Shown one piece after another: positions 44,706 to 53,070 of a DNA stretch of 60,749 nucleotides. The notes under the pieces are model-generated. The model saw only the letters and a program-made list of their open reading frames with translations. It had not been told where the DNA came from and made no database searches. The position numbers and the translations under genes were made by a program. How positions within the stretch are numbered: the stretch's first letter is position 1; every line of letters starts with the position of its first letter. The stretch comes from Pseudomonas citri (GTDB lineage Bacteria; Pseudomonadota; Gammaproteobacteria; Pseudomonadales; Pseudomonadaceae): NCBI RefSeq assembly GCF_025336485.1, contig NZ_JAODAB010000031.1, positions 1 through 60,749 of the forward strand. Reading direction: 5' to 3'.

Positions 44706-44783
44706 AAGTCATTAGCCACAAGCGGCAAGCGATCCGCCGCTTTTGCTCAAACTTGCAGCTTGCAGCTAGAAGCTTGCAGCTAC
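44702..44783 (+). repeat. Pho-locus intergenic element, copy 1
   Basis: The stretch AAGCGGCAAGCGATCC is followed by CTTGCAGCTTGCAGCTAGAAGCTTGCAGCTA. It ends 15 bases before the pstB start codon. The same plan recurs at 45641-45730 and, inverted, at 51655-51741. Confidence 0.75.
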
Positions 44784-44798
44784 GAACGGAGTGAGACC

Positions 44799-45632
44799 AT
44801 GCAACACGAAGCACACGCACACGGCATCAACATGTCGGCCCTGGGCCGCGACAAGCAGAGCCTGGACCTGGCCCAGGAAACCGTCGCCATCGAAGTGCCC
44901 GGCCTGAACCTGTTCTATGGCGAGAAGCAGGCGCTGTATGACGTCAGCCTGAACATCCCGAAACAGCGTGTCACCGCGTTCATCGGCCCGTCGGGCTGCG
45001 GCAAGTCGACCTTGCTGCGCACCTTCAACCGCATGAACGACCTGGTGGACGGTTGCCGCGTCGAAGGCGAAATCAACCTCTACGGCAACAACATCTACCG
45101 CAAGGGCGAGGACGTGGCCGAGCTGCGTCGTCGTGTGGGCATGGTGTTCCAGAAGCCCAACCCGTTCCCCAAGACCATCTACGAGAACGTGGTCTACGGC
45201 CTGCGTATCCAAGGCATCAACAAGAAGCGGGTTCTCGACGAAGCCGTGGAATGGGCGCTCAAGGGCGCGGCGCTGTGGGACGAGGTCAAGGACCGTCTGC
45301 ACGACTCGGCCCTGGGCCTGTCCGGCGGCCAGCAGCAACGTCTGGTGATTGCCCGCACCATCGCCGTGGAGCCGGAAGTATTGCTGCTCGACGAACCCTG
45401 CTCGGCCCTGGACCCGATCTCGACGCTGAAGGTCGAAGAGCTGATCTACGAGCTCAAGTCCAAGTTCACCATCGTCATCGTGACCCACAACATGCAACAG
45501 GCGGCGCGGGTTTCCGACTACACCGCGTTCATGTACATGGGCAAACTGGTGGAATTTGGCGACACCGATACGCTGTTCACCAATCCGGCCAAGAAGCAGA
45601 CCGAGGACTACATTACCGGTCGCTACGGCTAG
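44799..45632 (+). CDS. pstB: Phosphate ABC transporter ATPase
   Basis: 277 residues from ATG 44799 (GGAG seven bases upstream). It drives phosphate import by ATP hydrolysis. Walker A GPSGCGKST, signature LSGGQQQR and Walker B VLLLDEPCSALD are intact, with the switch His in IVTHNMQQA. The N-terminal ~35 residues, with a His-rich start (HEAHAHG), extend beyond the E. coli protein. It sits between two copies of the intergenic repeat element, but its orientation and order fit the pstSCAB-phoU operon. Confidence 0.98.
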   Translation: MQHEAHAHGINMSALGRDKQSLDLAQETVAIEVPGLNLFYGEKQALYDVSLNIPKQRVTAFIGPSGCGKSTLLRTFNRMNDLVDGCRVEGEINLYGNNIYRKGEDVAELRRRVGMVFQKPNPFPKTIYENVVYGLRIQGINKKRVLDEAVEWALKGAALWDEVKDRLHDSALGLSGGQQQRLVIARTIAVEPEVLLLDEPCSALDPISTLKVEELIYELKSKFTIVIVTHNMQQAARVSDYTAFMYMGKLVEFGDTDTLFTNPAKKQTEDYITGRYG

Positions 45633-45640
45633 CCGTAGAG

Positions 45641-45730
45641 CCGCGAGCGTCAAGCTGCAAGCGGCAAGTAAAAGCGATCCGAGTAACGACACACATCAGC
45701 TTGCAGCTTGTAGCTTGCAGCTCACAGCTT
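45641..45730 (+). repeat. Pho-locus intergenic element, copy 2
   Basis: CAAGCTGCAAGC (45651-45662) pairs with GCTTGCAGCTTG (45699-45710); between them is CGGCAAGTAAAAGCGATCC. It is followed by TAGCTTGCAGCTCACAGCTT. It ends 15 bases before the phoU start codon. Confidence 0.8.
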
Positions 45731-45745
45731 TTGCGGAGCAAACCC

Positions 45746-46507
45746 ATGATTTCGAAGGAAGGCCTTACCCACCACATTTCCGCACAGTTCAACGCTGAGC
45801 TTGAGGAAGTGCGCAGTCACCTGCTGGCCATGGGCGGGCTGGTGGAAAAGCAGGTCAATGACGCGGTGACCGCGCTGATCGAGGCCGACTCCGGCCTGGC
45901 CCAGCAGGTGCGTGAAATCGATGACCAGATCAACCAGATGGAGCGCAACATCGACGAGGAGTGCCTGCGAATCCTGGCCCGTCGTCAGCCGGCGGCTTCC
46001 GACTTGCGGTTGATCATCAGCATCTCCAAGTCGGTGATCGACCTTGAGCGGATCGGCGACGAAGCCACCAAGATCGCCCGTCGGGCCATCCAGTTGTGCG
46101 AAGAAGGCGAGGCCCCGCGCGGTTATGTCGAGGTGCGCCACATTGGCGACCAGGTGCGTAACATGGTGCGCGATGCGCTGGATGCCTTTGCCCGTTTCGA
46201 CGCCGACCTGGCGCTGTCGGTGGCCCAGTACGACAAGATCATCGACCGCGAATACAAGACTGCCCTGCGCGAGCTGGCGACCTACATGATGGAAGATCCG
46301 CGCTCGATCTCCCGGGTGTTGAGCATCATTTGGGTGCTGCGTTCCCTGGAGCGTATCGGCGATCATGCGCGCAACATCTCCGAACTTGTGATCTATCTGG
46401 TGCGCGGTACCGACGTACGGCACATGGGGCTCAAGCGCATGAAGGAAGAAGTTGAAGGCACCCCGTCCGAAACCGCTAATGTTCCCGGCGAAACGGACGA
46501 TAAGTAA
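45746..46507 (+). CDS. phoU: Phosphate signalling protein PhoU
   Basis: 253 residues from ATG 45746 with CGGAG eight bases upstream. It has two PhoU helical bundles, with the metal-binding style acidic motifs ERIGDEATKIARR and ERIGDHARNISE at matching places in each repeat. It links the Pst transporter to PhoR and keeps the Pho regulon off when phosphate is plentiful. It is the last gene of the operon; a strong terminator follows at 46524. Confidence 0.97.
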   Translation: MISKEGLTHHISAQFNAELEEVRSHLLAMGGLVEKQVNDAVTALIEADSGLAQQVREIDDQINQMERNIDEECLRILARRQPAASDLRLIISISKSVIDLERIGDEATKIARRAIQLCEEGEAPRGYVEVRHIGDQVRNMVRDALDAFARFDADLALSVAQYDKIIDREYKTALRELATYMMEDPRSISRVLSIIWVLRSLERIGDHARNISELVIYLVRGTDVRHMGLKRMKEEVEGTPSETANVPGETDDK

Positions 46508-46523
46508 GATTGCCAAGAAAAGC

Positions 46524-46551
46524 GCCCGGCCTTTTGGCCGGGCTTTTTTTT
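46524..46551 (+). terminator. Terminator of the pst-phoU operon
   Basis: GCCCGGCC (46524-46531), loop TTTT, GGCCGGGC (46536-46543), then eight T residues. A classic intrinsic terminator 17 bases after the phoU stop. Confidence 0.95.
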
Positions 46552-46673
46552 GGGGTTTTTTTATCGAAAGCAGCACCCGCGAACGAAAAGTCCCGGCGTG
46601 ACTGAAGGTTTTTTGGCGATGTGCCATCAGTAAAAGCGGTATGCTTGCCGGGATTTTTTAGAGGTGTATCTGG

Positions 46674-47600
46674 ATGAGTAAGGTCAGTGTGTTGGTCGTG
46701 GACGATGCGTCGTTCATTCGTGACCTGGTTAAGAAGTGCCTGCGCAACTACTTCCCGGGCGTGCGCATCGAAGACGCGGTGAACGGCAAGAAAGCCCAGG
46801 CGCTGCTGGCCCGCGAGGCGTTCGACCTGGTGCTGTGCGACTGGGAAATGCCGGAAATGTCCGGCCTGGAACTGCTGACCTGGTGCCGGCAGCAGGACAA
46901 TCTCAAGGGCATGCCCTTCGTCATGGTTACCAGCCGTGGCGACAAGGAAAACGTGGTCCAGGCGATCCAGGCTGGTGTTTCCGGCTACGTCAGCAAACCG
47001 TTCACCAATGAGCAACTGCTGACCAAGGTCAAGCAGGCCCTGCACAAGGTGGGCAAGCTCGACAAGATAATGAGCGCCCCGACCAAAGCGAACTCGGCGT
47101 TCGGCAATGACTCCCTCAGTGCCCTGACGGGTGGCAAGGCAGCTCAGGTCGCGACCGCTTCCACTCCAGCCCCGGCGCCTGCTGCAGCTCCCGTTGCCGC
47201 CGCGCCGGCCCGTGGCTTGCTCAACAACCCGCCCGTCAAGGCTCCCGCCGCTGCACCGACTGCCGGTCGTGGCCAAGGCCAACTGCGCCTGTCCAGTGGC
47301 ATCCAGCAATGTGTGATCAAGGCCCTGACCCTCAAGGAAGCGCTGTTGGTGGTCAAGCGCACGGACACCTTGCCGCAAGTCCTCGAAAGCTCGGTGCTGG
47401 ACATGGAACAAGGTGACAACGCCGAAACCGCTCGTCTGAATGGTTACCTGCACGCCATCGTCGCCCATGAGCAGTCGCCTGACAGTGAATGGCTGCAATT
47501 GACCTTCCGCTTCGTCGACAAAGATCCGCAGAAACTCGACTACATCTCCCGCCTGATCGCCCGCGGCACCGCGCAGAAGCACTTCGTACCGGGTGCCTGA
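46674..47600 (+). CDS. Response regulator with unrecognised C-terminal domain
   Basis: 308 residues. The first 125 form a receiver domain with the acidic pair VVDDAS, the phospho-accepting Asp in LCDWEMPEMSG, the Thr/Ser switch in MVTSRGDKE, and the conserved Lys in GYVSKPF. A linker of about 75 residues rich in Ala and Pro follows. The last ~105 residues are a compact domain (LRLSSGIQQCVIKALTLKEA to TAQKHFVPGA) that faintly recalls PilZ folds but lacks the RxxxR and DxSxxG motifs. No histidine kinase gene is adjacent. In Pseudomonas the gene keeps its place after phoU. The output is unknown. Confidence 0.88.
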   Translation: MSKVSVLVVDDASFIRDLVKKCLRNYFPGVRIEDAVNGKKAQALLAREAFDLVLCDWEMPEMSGLELLTWCRQQDNLKGMPFVMVTSRGDKENVVQAIQAGVSGYVSKPFTNEQLLTKVKQALHKVGKLDKIMSAPTKANSAFGNDSLSALTGGKAAQVATASTPAPAPAAAPVAAAPARGLLNNPPVKAPAAAPTAGRGQGQLRLSSGIQQCVIKALTLKEALLVVKRTDTLPQVLESSVLDMEQGDNAETARLNGYLHAIVAHEQSPDSEWLQLTFRFVDKDPQKLDYISRLIARGTAQKHFVPGA

Positions 47601-47619
47601 TCCGACGGCGCCTATCAGG

Positions 47620-47720
47620 TCGCCATCGCGAGCAGGGCTCGCTCCCACGGGGGATTTGCGGCGGGGCACAAATCTGTGACCTGCACAAATCACTGTGGAA
47701 GCGAGCTTGCTCGCGATGGG
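47620..47720. repeat. REP doublet (REPIN)
   Basis: Two REP units in opposite orientation: TCGCCATCGCGAGCAGGGCTCGCTCCCAC at 47620-47648 and GTGGAAGCGAGCTTGCTCGCGATGG at about 47695-47719, about 45 bases apart. This is the usual REPIN form in P. fluorescens genomes. Confidence 0.85.
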
Positions 47721-47837
47721 GGCATTGGATCCAACAACGATTGTTGATTCATTCTTGAAACATCTGTCGACTACGCAGGTCCATCCCAGCTGCTAGGCTG
47801 CTGTGCAGGCCTTTCCTTTTCGACAGAACCTTTGCCC

Positions 47838-48734
47838 ATGCTCGCGCCCCTGTTGTTCGCTTGCGGTCTTGTCTTGGCCTCATCCTCGGCCGTGGCCATG
47901 ACCATCTACAAATCCACCGACGCCAATGGCGTGGTCTCCTATAGCGACCGCCCGAGCAAGGGCGCCCAAGTGTTCGTGTTTCGCGATCGCATGGTCGAGC
48001 GGCTGGAGCGGCAAGTGTTTCTCGATGTTCGCAAACAGAAAGACGCGGACGCGGTGTACGTGCGCAATGATTTGTATGCGCCAGTAGAGGTCGAGTTGAG
48101 TTTCCTCGGCTTGCGTAACGTCAGCGGGGCGCCGGACCAGCCGATCCGACGGGTGCTGCCGGCACGCAGCAACCTGCGCCTGGCCCTGCTCACGGCGGCT
48201 CGACCGGGACAACCGTTGGTGTACACCACAAGCTTGCAATATTCCCTGGGCGACCCCGCAGGCGCAGCGCAGGCCTACCTATACCCCTTCCCATGGCGCG
48301 GCGGGCCGTTCCGGCTGAGCCAGGGCGCCAATGGCCAATACAGCCATTACGGCCCGAAAAACCGCTACGCCATGGACATCGCCATGCCAGTAGGCACACC
48401 GATCATCGCGGCGCGCGGTGGAGTGGTGATCAAGACCGAAAACAACCAGACCGGCCATGGCGAGGACCCCTCGGGCAACTTCGTGCGGGTGCTGCACGAT
48501 GACGGCACCATGGGCGTCTACCTGCACCTGAAGAAAGGTTCGGTCAGCGTGCGGGAAGGGCAGCGAGTCGTGGTGGGCTCGCCGTTGGCGCTGTCCGGCA
48601 ACACCGGCAACAGTTCCGGCCCGCACCTGCACTTCGTGGTGCAGCGCAATACCGGGTTGGGGCTGGTGTCGATTCCCTATCAGTTCAACCAACCGGTGGG
48701 GGAGTTGCCCAACTTCGCGGTGGGTAAGCAATAG
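47838..48734 (+). CDS. M23 family metallopeptidase with DUF4124-like N terminus
   Basis: 298 residues from ATG 47838. The signal peptide ends near residue 20 (SSSAVA). A short DUF4124-like segment follows (IYKSTDANGVVSYSDRP). The C-terminal half is an M23 LytM domain with the zinc ligands in SHYGPKNRYAMDIAMP (His and Asp) and GPHLHFVV (His-x-His), so it should cut peptidoglycan cross-links in the periplasm. Active-site residues look complete. It lies between a REPIN and a REP hairpin and is convergent with the CNNM gene. Confidence 0.9.
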   Translation: MLAPLLFACGLVLASSSAVAMTIYKSTDANGVVSYSDRPSKGAQVFVFRDRMVERLERQVFLDVRKQKDADAVYVRNDLYAPVEVELSFLGLRNVSGAPDQPIRRVLPARSNLRLALLTAARPGQPLVYTTSLQYSLGDPAGAAQAYLYPFPWRGGPFRLSQGANGQYSHYGPKNRYAMDIAMPVGTPIIAARGGVVIKTENNQTGHGEDPSGNFVRVLHDDGTMGVYLHLKKGSVSVREGQRVVVGSPLALSGNTGNSSGPHLHFVVQRNTGLGLVSIPYQFNQPVGELPNFAVGKQ

Positions 48735-48767
48735 CGCAGGAGTTTCTGCGGCGAGGGTATTGACCCA

Positions 48768-48802
48768 AAACCTGTGGGAGCAAGTTTTGCTCCCACAGGT
48801 TT
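48768..48802. repeat. Perfect REP hairpin at a convergent junction
   Basis: AAACCTGTGGGAGCAA (48768-48783) pairs perfectly with TTGCTCCCACAGGTTT (48787-48802) over a three-base loop. Located between the convergent M23 and CNNM genes, it may act as a two-way 3'-end element. Confidence 0.8.
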
Positions 48803-48854
48803 GCTACAGGTCTGCACAGGTTCTGCGCGGGCGTGCCGGAAAGCAGGTTGATGC

Positions 48855-50195
48855 TCAATCGAGCATCAACACCTTCGCCAAGATGATCTTCGGCCCTTTC
48901 ATCTTCTTGATGATGATCCGCAAGCCCTCGACCTCCAGCACTTCTTCCTCTTCCGGCACGCGCTTGAGGGTTTCGTAGACCAACCCGGCGAGGGTTTCGG
49001 CCTCGACGTGGTCCAGGTCGATCCCCAACAGGCGCTCGACCTTGAACAGCGGCGTGTCGCCGCGCACCAGCAGCTTGCCCGGCTGGTAGGCCAGGATGCC
49101 GCGCTCGGCCTTGCGGTGTTCGTCCTGGATGTCGCCCACCAGCACTTCCAGCACGTCTTCCATGGTCAGGTAGCCGATGATGTTGCCGTCGGCTTCCTCG
49201 ACCACGGCGAAGTGCGAGCCGCCCTTGCGGAACTGCTCCAGCAACTGCGACAGCGGCATGTGCCGCGACACGCGTTCCAGCGGCCGGGTCAGCTCGGCCA
49301 GGTTGAACGACTCGGGAATGTGGTCCAGGGCGGCCAGTTCCAGCAACAGGTCCTTGATGTGCAGCAGGCCGACGAACTCCTGCCGCTCGCTGTCGTACAC
49401 CGGATAACGGCTGAACTTGTGACGACGGAACAGCGCGAGGATCTCCTTGAGCGGCGCGTTGAACTCCAGTGTCACCAGGTCTTCCCGGGAATTGGCCCAG
49501 TCCACCACTTCCAGCTCGCCCATTTCCACGGCCGAGGCCAGCACGCGCATGCCCTGGTCGCTCGGGTCCTGGCCACGGCTGGAGTGCAGGATCAGCTTGA
49601 GTTCTTCACGGCTGTAATGGTGCTCGTGATGCGGGCCGGGTTCGCCCTGGCCGGCGATGCGCAGGATGGCGTTGGCGCTGGCGTTGAGCAGGTAGATCGC
49701 CGGGTACATCAGCCAGTAGAACAGGTACAACGGCACGGCGGTCCACAGCGACAGCAGCTCGGGCTTGCGGATCGCCCAGGATTTGGGCGCCAGCTCACCG
49801 ACCACGATGTGCAGGTACGAAATCACGAAAAACGCGGTGAAGAACGAGACGCCCCTGATCACCTCCGGCGACTGCACGCCGACCACCTCCAGCAGCGGTT
49901 CGAGGAGGTGGGCGAACGCCGGCTCGCCAACCCAGCCCAGGCCCAGGGAGGCGAGGGTAATGCCCAATTGGCAGGCTGACAGGTACGCGTCGAGCTGGTT
50001 GTGTACGGTGCGCAGGATGTGCCCGCGCCAGCCGTTCTGCTCGGCGATGGCTTCGACCCGGGTCGAGCGCAATTTGACCATGGCAAATTCCGCTGCAACG
50101 AAAAAGCCGTTGAGCAGGACCAGGATCAGAGCGAAAAGAATCATGCCGAATTCGGCGAAGAGTGTTGCCAGGGACAAGCCAGGGGAAGGGTCCAT
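48855..50195 (-). CDS. CNNM/CorC-type membrane protein with CBS pair
   Basis: 446 residues. An N-terminal DUF21 (CNNM) domain has about four membrane helices (from MILFALILVLLNGFFVAAEF). Two CBS domains follow (around residues 220-340, with YPVYDSERQEFVGLLHIKDLL as the first core), and a C-terminal CorC_HlyC domain completes the family layout. Such proteins are linked to magnesium or cobalt efflux. The name hemolysin in older annotation is historical. The start at 50195 has only a weak ribosome binding site. Confidence 0.93.
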   Translation of the reverse strand: MDPSPGLSLATLFAEFGMILFALILVLLNGFFVAAEFAMVKLRSTRVEAIAEQNGWRGHILRTVHNQLDAYLSACQLGITLASLGLGWVGEPAFAHLLEPLLEVVGVQSPEVIRGVSFFTAFFVISYLHIVVGELAPKSWAIRKPELLSLWTAVPLYLFYWLMYPAIYLLNASANAILRIAGQGEPGPHHEHHYSREELKLILHSSRGQDPSDQGMRVLASAVEMGELEVVDWANSREDLVTLEFNAPLKEILALFRRHKFSRYPVYDSERQEFVGLLHIKDLLLELAALDHIPESFNLAELTRPLERVSRHMPLSQLLEQFRKGGSHFAVVEEADGNIIGYLTMEDVLEVLVGDIQDEHRKAERGILAYQPGKLLVRGDTPLFKVERLLGIDLDHVEAETLAGLVYETLKRVPEEEEVLEVEGLRIIIKKMKGPKIILAKVLMLD

Positions 50196-50318
50196 GATGG
50201 AGTTTTGCGGGTTCCGTATCGTCGTGGAAATTAAAAATGAGTACCTGAAAAGGCAGGCACAAGTCAGCCAATGTAGCGGCTGACTTGGCGGTTGCCTAGA
50301 GGGGGATGCCCGTCGGTG

Positions 50319-51641
50319 TCAATCGGCTGGGCTGGCCAGCCGCGCCCGAACCACCTGTGCCGGGGCGAAATGGCAGGTAAACGTGCTGCCGTGGCCGGGT
50401 ACGCTGCTGATTTCCATGCGCCCGCGATGACGTAACAGGACGTGCTTCACTATCGCCAGGCCCAGCCCGGTGCCGCCGGTGTTGGAGTTGCGACTGGAGT
50501 CGACTCGGTAGAAGCGTTCGGTCAGGCGCGGCAGGTGCTTGCTGTCGATGCCAATGCCCGAATCCCGCACGCTCAGGTGCGCACCTTGCTCGTCGCCCCA
50601 CCAGCGCACATGGATCCGGCCTTGTTCCGGCGTGTACTTGACCGCGTTGAACACCAGGTTGGAAAACGCACTGCGCAGTTCCGCCTCGCTGCCTTTGAGC
50701 TGCACGCGCGCGTCGGCTTCCAACGTGATGGCCTGCTGCTTGGGCCCCGACAGTTCCTGGGCATCTTCGGCAATTGTTTGCAACAAATCGTCGATGGCCA
50801 CGGGGTGGTTGTCCGAGGGGTAATCGGTGGCCTCCAGCTTCGCCAGCAGCAGCAAGTCGTTGAGCAGGGTCTGCATGCGCCCGCTTTGCTGGTGCATCTG
50901 CTGCAAGGCCCGGCTCCAGCGCGGGTTCACTTCTTCGACGTTGTCGAGCAGGGTTTCCAGGTAGCCGCAGATCACCGTCAACGGCGTACGTAGCTCGTGG
51001 GAAACGTTGGCGATGAAGTCTTTGCGCATCTGCTCCAATTGATGGATACGCGTCACGTCGCGTACCAGCATCAGGTGCTCGTTATTGCCATAGCGCGTGA
51101 TGTACAGCTGGATACGCAGCCGGTCATTGGTGGGCGAGGGAATTTCCAGCGGTTCGGCGTAGCTGCCTTGTTCGAAATACTCCTTGAAGCGCGGATGACG
51201 CACCAGGTTGGTCACCGGCTGGCCGCTGTCCTGGGGTGTCTTGAGGCCCAGCAGGGTCTCGGCGGCGCGGTTCCACCATTCCAGGTTGCCGTCGCTATCG
51301 AGCATGATCACCGCGTCTTTCAGCGCGGCGGTGGACTCCTGGACCCGATCGATCACCGCTTGCAAGCGCCCACGAACGCGCTGGTCGCGGCGCTGCAGGT
51401 GGTAGATGCTGTCGAACACCTCGCCCCACAGGCCGTAGCCATCGGGCGGGGCTTCGTCGGGCTGGTGCAGGCGCAGCCATTCATGCAGGCGCAGCAGTTG
51501 CTTGAGGGTCCAGGCCAGGTAAAGTCCCAGGCCCGCGGCCAGGCTCCAGCCGTAATAGCCACTGATCAGGCCGATCAGCAGACAGCCGGTCACCAGCAAC
51601 AACATGTGGCGAATCAGGGTGCCATGCCAGTTTTGATTCAC
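50319..51641 (-). CDS. phoR: Phosphate regulon sensor histidine kinase
   Basis: 440 residues from a GTG at 51641 with AAGGA seven bases before it; a longer frame from 51674 enters a repeat element and is rejected. Two close N-terminal helices (about 11-45) act as membrane anchor. Then comes a PAS domain (about 90-190, MLDSDGNLEWWNRAAETLLG), the HisKA site NVSHELRTPLTVI, and the HATPase with N box, DSGIGID and GGTGLGLAIVKH. It phosphorylates PhoB under phosphate limitation and senses it through PstB and PhoU. Confidence 0.97.
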   Translation of the reverse strand: MNQNWHGTLIRHMLLLVTGCLLIGLISGYYGWSLAAGLGLYLAWTLKQLLRLHEWLRLHQPDEAPPDGYGLWGEVFDSIYHLQRRDQRVRGRLQAVIDRVQESTAALKDAVIMLDSDGNLEWWNRAAETLLGLKTPQDSGQPVTNLVRHPRFKEYFEQGSYAEPLEIPSPTNDRLRIQLYITRYGNNEHLMLVRDVTRIHQLEQMRKDFIANVSHELRTPLTVICGYLETLLDNVEEVNPRWSRALQQMHQQSGRMQTLLNDLLLLAKLEATDYPSDNHPVAIDDLLQTIAEDAQELSGPKQQAITLEADARVQLKGSEAELRSAFSNLVFNAVKYTPEQGRIHVRWWGDEQGAHLSVRDSGIGIDSKHLPRLTERFYRVDSSRNSNTGGTGLGLAIVKHVLLRHRGRMEISSVPGHGSTFTCHFAPAQVVRARLASPAD

Positions 51642-51654
51642 GGGGCTTCCTTTG

Positions 51655-51741
51655 GAAGCAGCTGAAAGCTGCAAGCTTCAAGCTGCAAGTTTGAAGCGGG
51701 TCGGTAGTGGCTTTTACTTGTAGCTCAAAGCTCGCAGCTGC
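51655..51741 (-). repeat. Pho-locus intergenic element, copy 3
   Basis: Read on the minus strand, it has GCGAGC near the start, then CAAGTAAAAGC as in copy 2, and ends CTTGCAGCTTGAAGCTTGCAGCTTT. It stops 13 bases before the phoR start codon. Relative to transcription its orientation equals that of copies 1 and 2. Confidence 0.75.
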
Positions 51742-51747
51742 TTTTTC

Positions 51748-52437
51748 TCATGCCTTTGTCGAAAAACGATAACCGGTGCCTCGCACGGTTTGTACCAGAT
51801 TTTCATAGGCATCGCCGAGGGCCTTGCGCAGGCGGCGGATGTGCACATCGACAGTGCGCTCCTCGACATAGACGTTGCCGCCCCAGACCTGGTCCAGCAA
51901 CTGTCCGCGGGTGTAGGCGCGTTCCTGGTGGGTCATGAAGAATTGCAGCAGGCGGTATTCGGTCGGGCCCATTTCGGCGGGCTTGCCGTCGATGGTCACG
52001 CGGTGACTGATGGGGTCGAGCAGTAGGCCACCGACCTCGATCGGCGCCTCGCCATCGGTCGGCCCGGCGCGCCGCAGCACGGCCTTGAGGCGTGCCACCA
52101 ATTCGCGGGGTGAAAACGGCTTGGTGATGTAGTCGTCGGCGCCGACTTCCAGGCCCTGGATCTTGTTGTCCTCTTCGCCCTTGGCGGTGAGCATGATGAT
52201 CGGAATATCACCGGTCAGCTCATCGCGTTTCAGGCGTCGCGCCAGTTCGATGCCAGACGTGCCGGGCAGCATCCAGTCCAGCAGGATCAGGTCGGGCTTG
52301 CGGTCGACGATGATAGCGTGAGCCTGTTGGGAGTTTTCTGCTTCCATGCAGTCATAGCCGGCCATCTCCAACGCCACGGCGATCATCTCGCGGATGGGCG
52401 CCTCGTCGTCGACGATCAGAATGTTCCTGCCAACCAT
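51748..52437 (-). CDS. phoB: Phosphate regulon response regulator
   Basis: 229 residues. The receiver domain has the acidic pair IVDDEAP, phospho-accepting Asp in LLDWMLPGTSG, and Lys in DYITKPFS. An OmpR-type winged-helix DNA-binding domain follows (RAYTRGQLLDQVWGGN, then RTVDVHIRRLRKAL). It activates Pho genes through the CTGTCAT boxes seen in this window. phoR follows after about 105 bases holding a repeat element. A Pho box on the minus strand upstream suggests autoregulation. Confidence 0.98.
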   Translation of the reverse strand: MVGRNILIVDDEAPIREMIAVALEMAGYDCMEAENSQQAHAIIVDRKPDLILLDWMLPGTSGIELARRLKRDELTGDIPIIMLTAKGEEDNKIQGLEVGADDYITKPFSPRELVARLKAVLRRAGPTDGEAPIEVGGLLLDPISHRVTIDGKPAEMGPTEYRLLQFFMTHQERAYTRGQLLDQVWGGNVYVEERTVDVHIRRLRKALGDAYENLVQTVRGTGYRFSTKA

Positions 52438-52450
52438 GGGGGTAATCCTC

Positions 52451-52468
52451 TTGTCATTTAACTGTCTT
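52451..52468 (+). promoter_or_regulatory. Second Pho-like box, facing right
   Basis: TTGTCAT (52451-52457), TTAA, CTGTCTT (52462-52468) at 11-base spacing on the plus strand. It lies between phoB and the secreted repeat gene at 52590, about 120 bases before that start, and may control it. Confidence 0.5.
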
Positions 52469-52491
52469 GCGCCGCATTAGATAACGGAATT

Positions 52492-52509
52492 ATTGCAGTC
52501 GTGTGACAG
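52492..52509 (-). promoter_or_regulatory. Pho box upstream of phoB
   Basis: Read on the minus strand: CTGTCAC (52509-52503), ACGA, CTGCAAT (52498-52492), 11-base spacing. It is placed 55 bases before the phoB start, with TTATCTAAT as a possible -10 downstream. Confidence 0.7.
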
Positions 52510-52589
52510 TTATTTCGCCACCCGGCAGCGAAGCGGATCCTGGACTAAGCTTCAAGTCCGAATCCTGACAACCACAAAAGAAGGTTTCC

Positions 52590-52973
52590 ATGACTTACCT
52601 CACTCATTCCATCAAGGCCTTGGCGGTTACCACGGTCCTGGCGTTCCCGGCACTGACGTTTGCAGCTGAACCGGCGATGGAGAAAGATGGCATGCTGACC
52701 GACCACAAGGGCATGACGTTGTATACGTTTGCCAAAGACTCGGGCAGCAAGTCGATGTGCAACGATACCTGCGCGGCCAACTGGCCGCCGCTCAAGGCTG
52801 AAGCGGGCGACAAGCCCATGGGCGACTGGACGGTGATCACCCGTGGCGACGGTACGAAGCAGTGGGCCTACTATGGCAAGCCGCTGTACACCTTTGTCAT
52901 GGACAAGAAGGCCGGAGACATGACCGGTGACGGCAAGATGGACGGCGCGTGGAAGGTTGCCAAGCCTGACTGA
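52590..52973 (+). CDS. Secreted protein with COG4315-type repeats
   Basis: 127 residues. A signal peptide ends near residue 25 (ALTFAA). The mature protein carries two related motifs, TLYTFAKDSGS and PLYTFVMDKKAG, matching the YxxxD secreted repeat of the COG4315 family. Two cysteines (MCNDTC) may form a disulfide or bind a ligand, and the end is rich in Asp and Gly. The molecular role is unknown. The gene is divergent from phoB, and a Pho-like box faces it. A REP-like hairpin follows the stop. Confidence 0.88.
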   Translation: MTYLTHSIKALAVTTVLAFPALTFAAEPAMEKDGMLTDHKGMTLYTFAKDSGSKSMCNDTCAANWPPLKAEAGDKPMGDWTVITRGDGTKQWAYYGKPLYTFVMDKKAGDMTGDGKMDGAWKVAKPD

Positions 52974-52998
52974 TGGGCACGGTGCCTAGCGGATGCTC

Positions 52999-53030
52999 TT
53001 GTGGCGAGGGAGCAAGCTCCCTCGCCACAA
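52999..53030. repeat. Perfect REP-like hairpin
   Basis: TTGTGGCGAGGGAGC (52999-53013) pairs exactly with GCTCCCTCGCCACAA (53016-53030). It lies between the convergent secreted repeat gene and ubiA. Confidence 0.8.
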
Positions 53031-53070
53031 AGCCTTTCCTGACCCAAGGTTCAGTGCTGGGTCAGCGGCC

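Noticed and set aside
44702..45730. Repeats of the GCAGCTTGCAGC type considered as a CRISPR array
   Set aside because: Units are short, irregular and overlapping, there are no unique spacers of constant length, and no cas genes are near.
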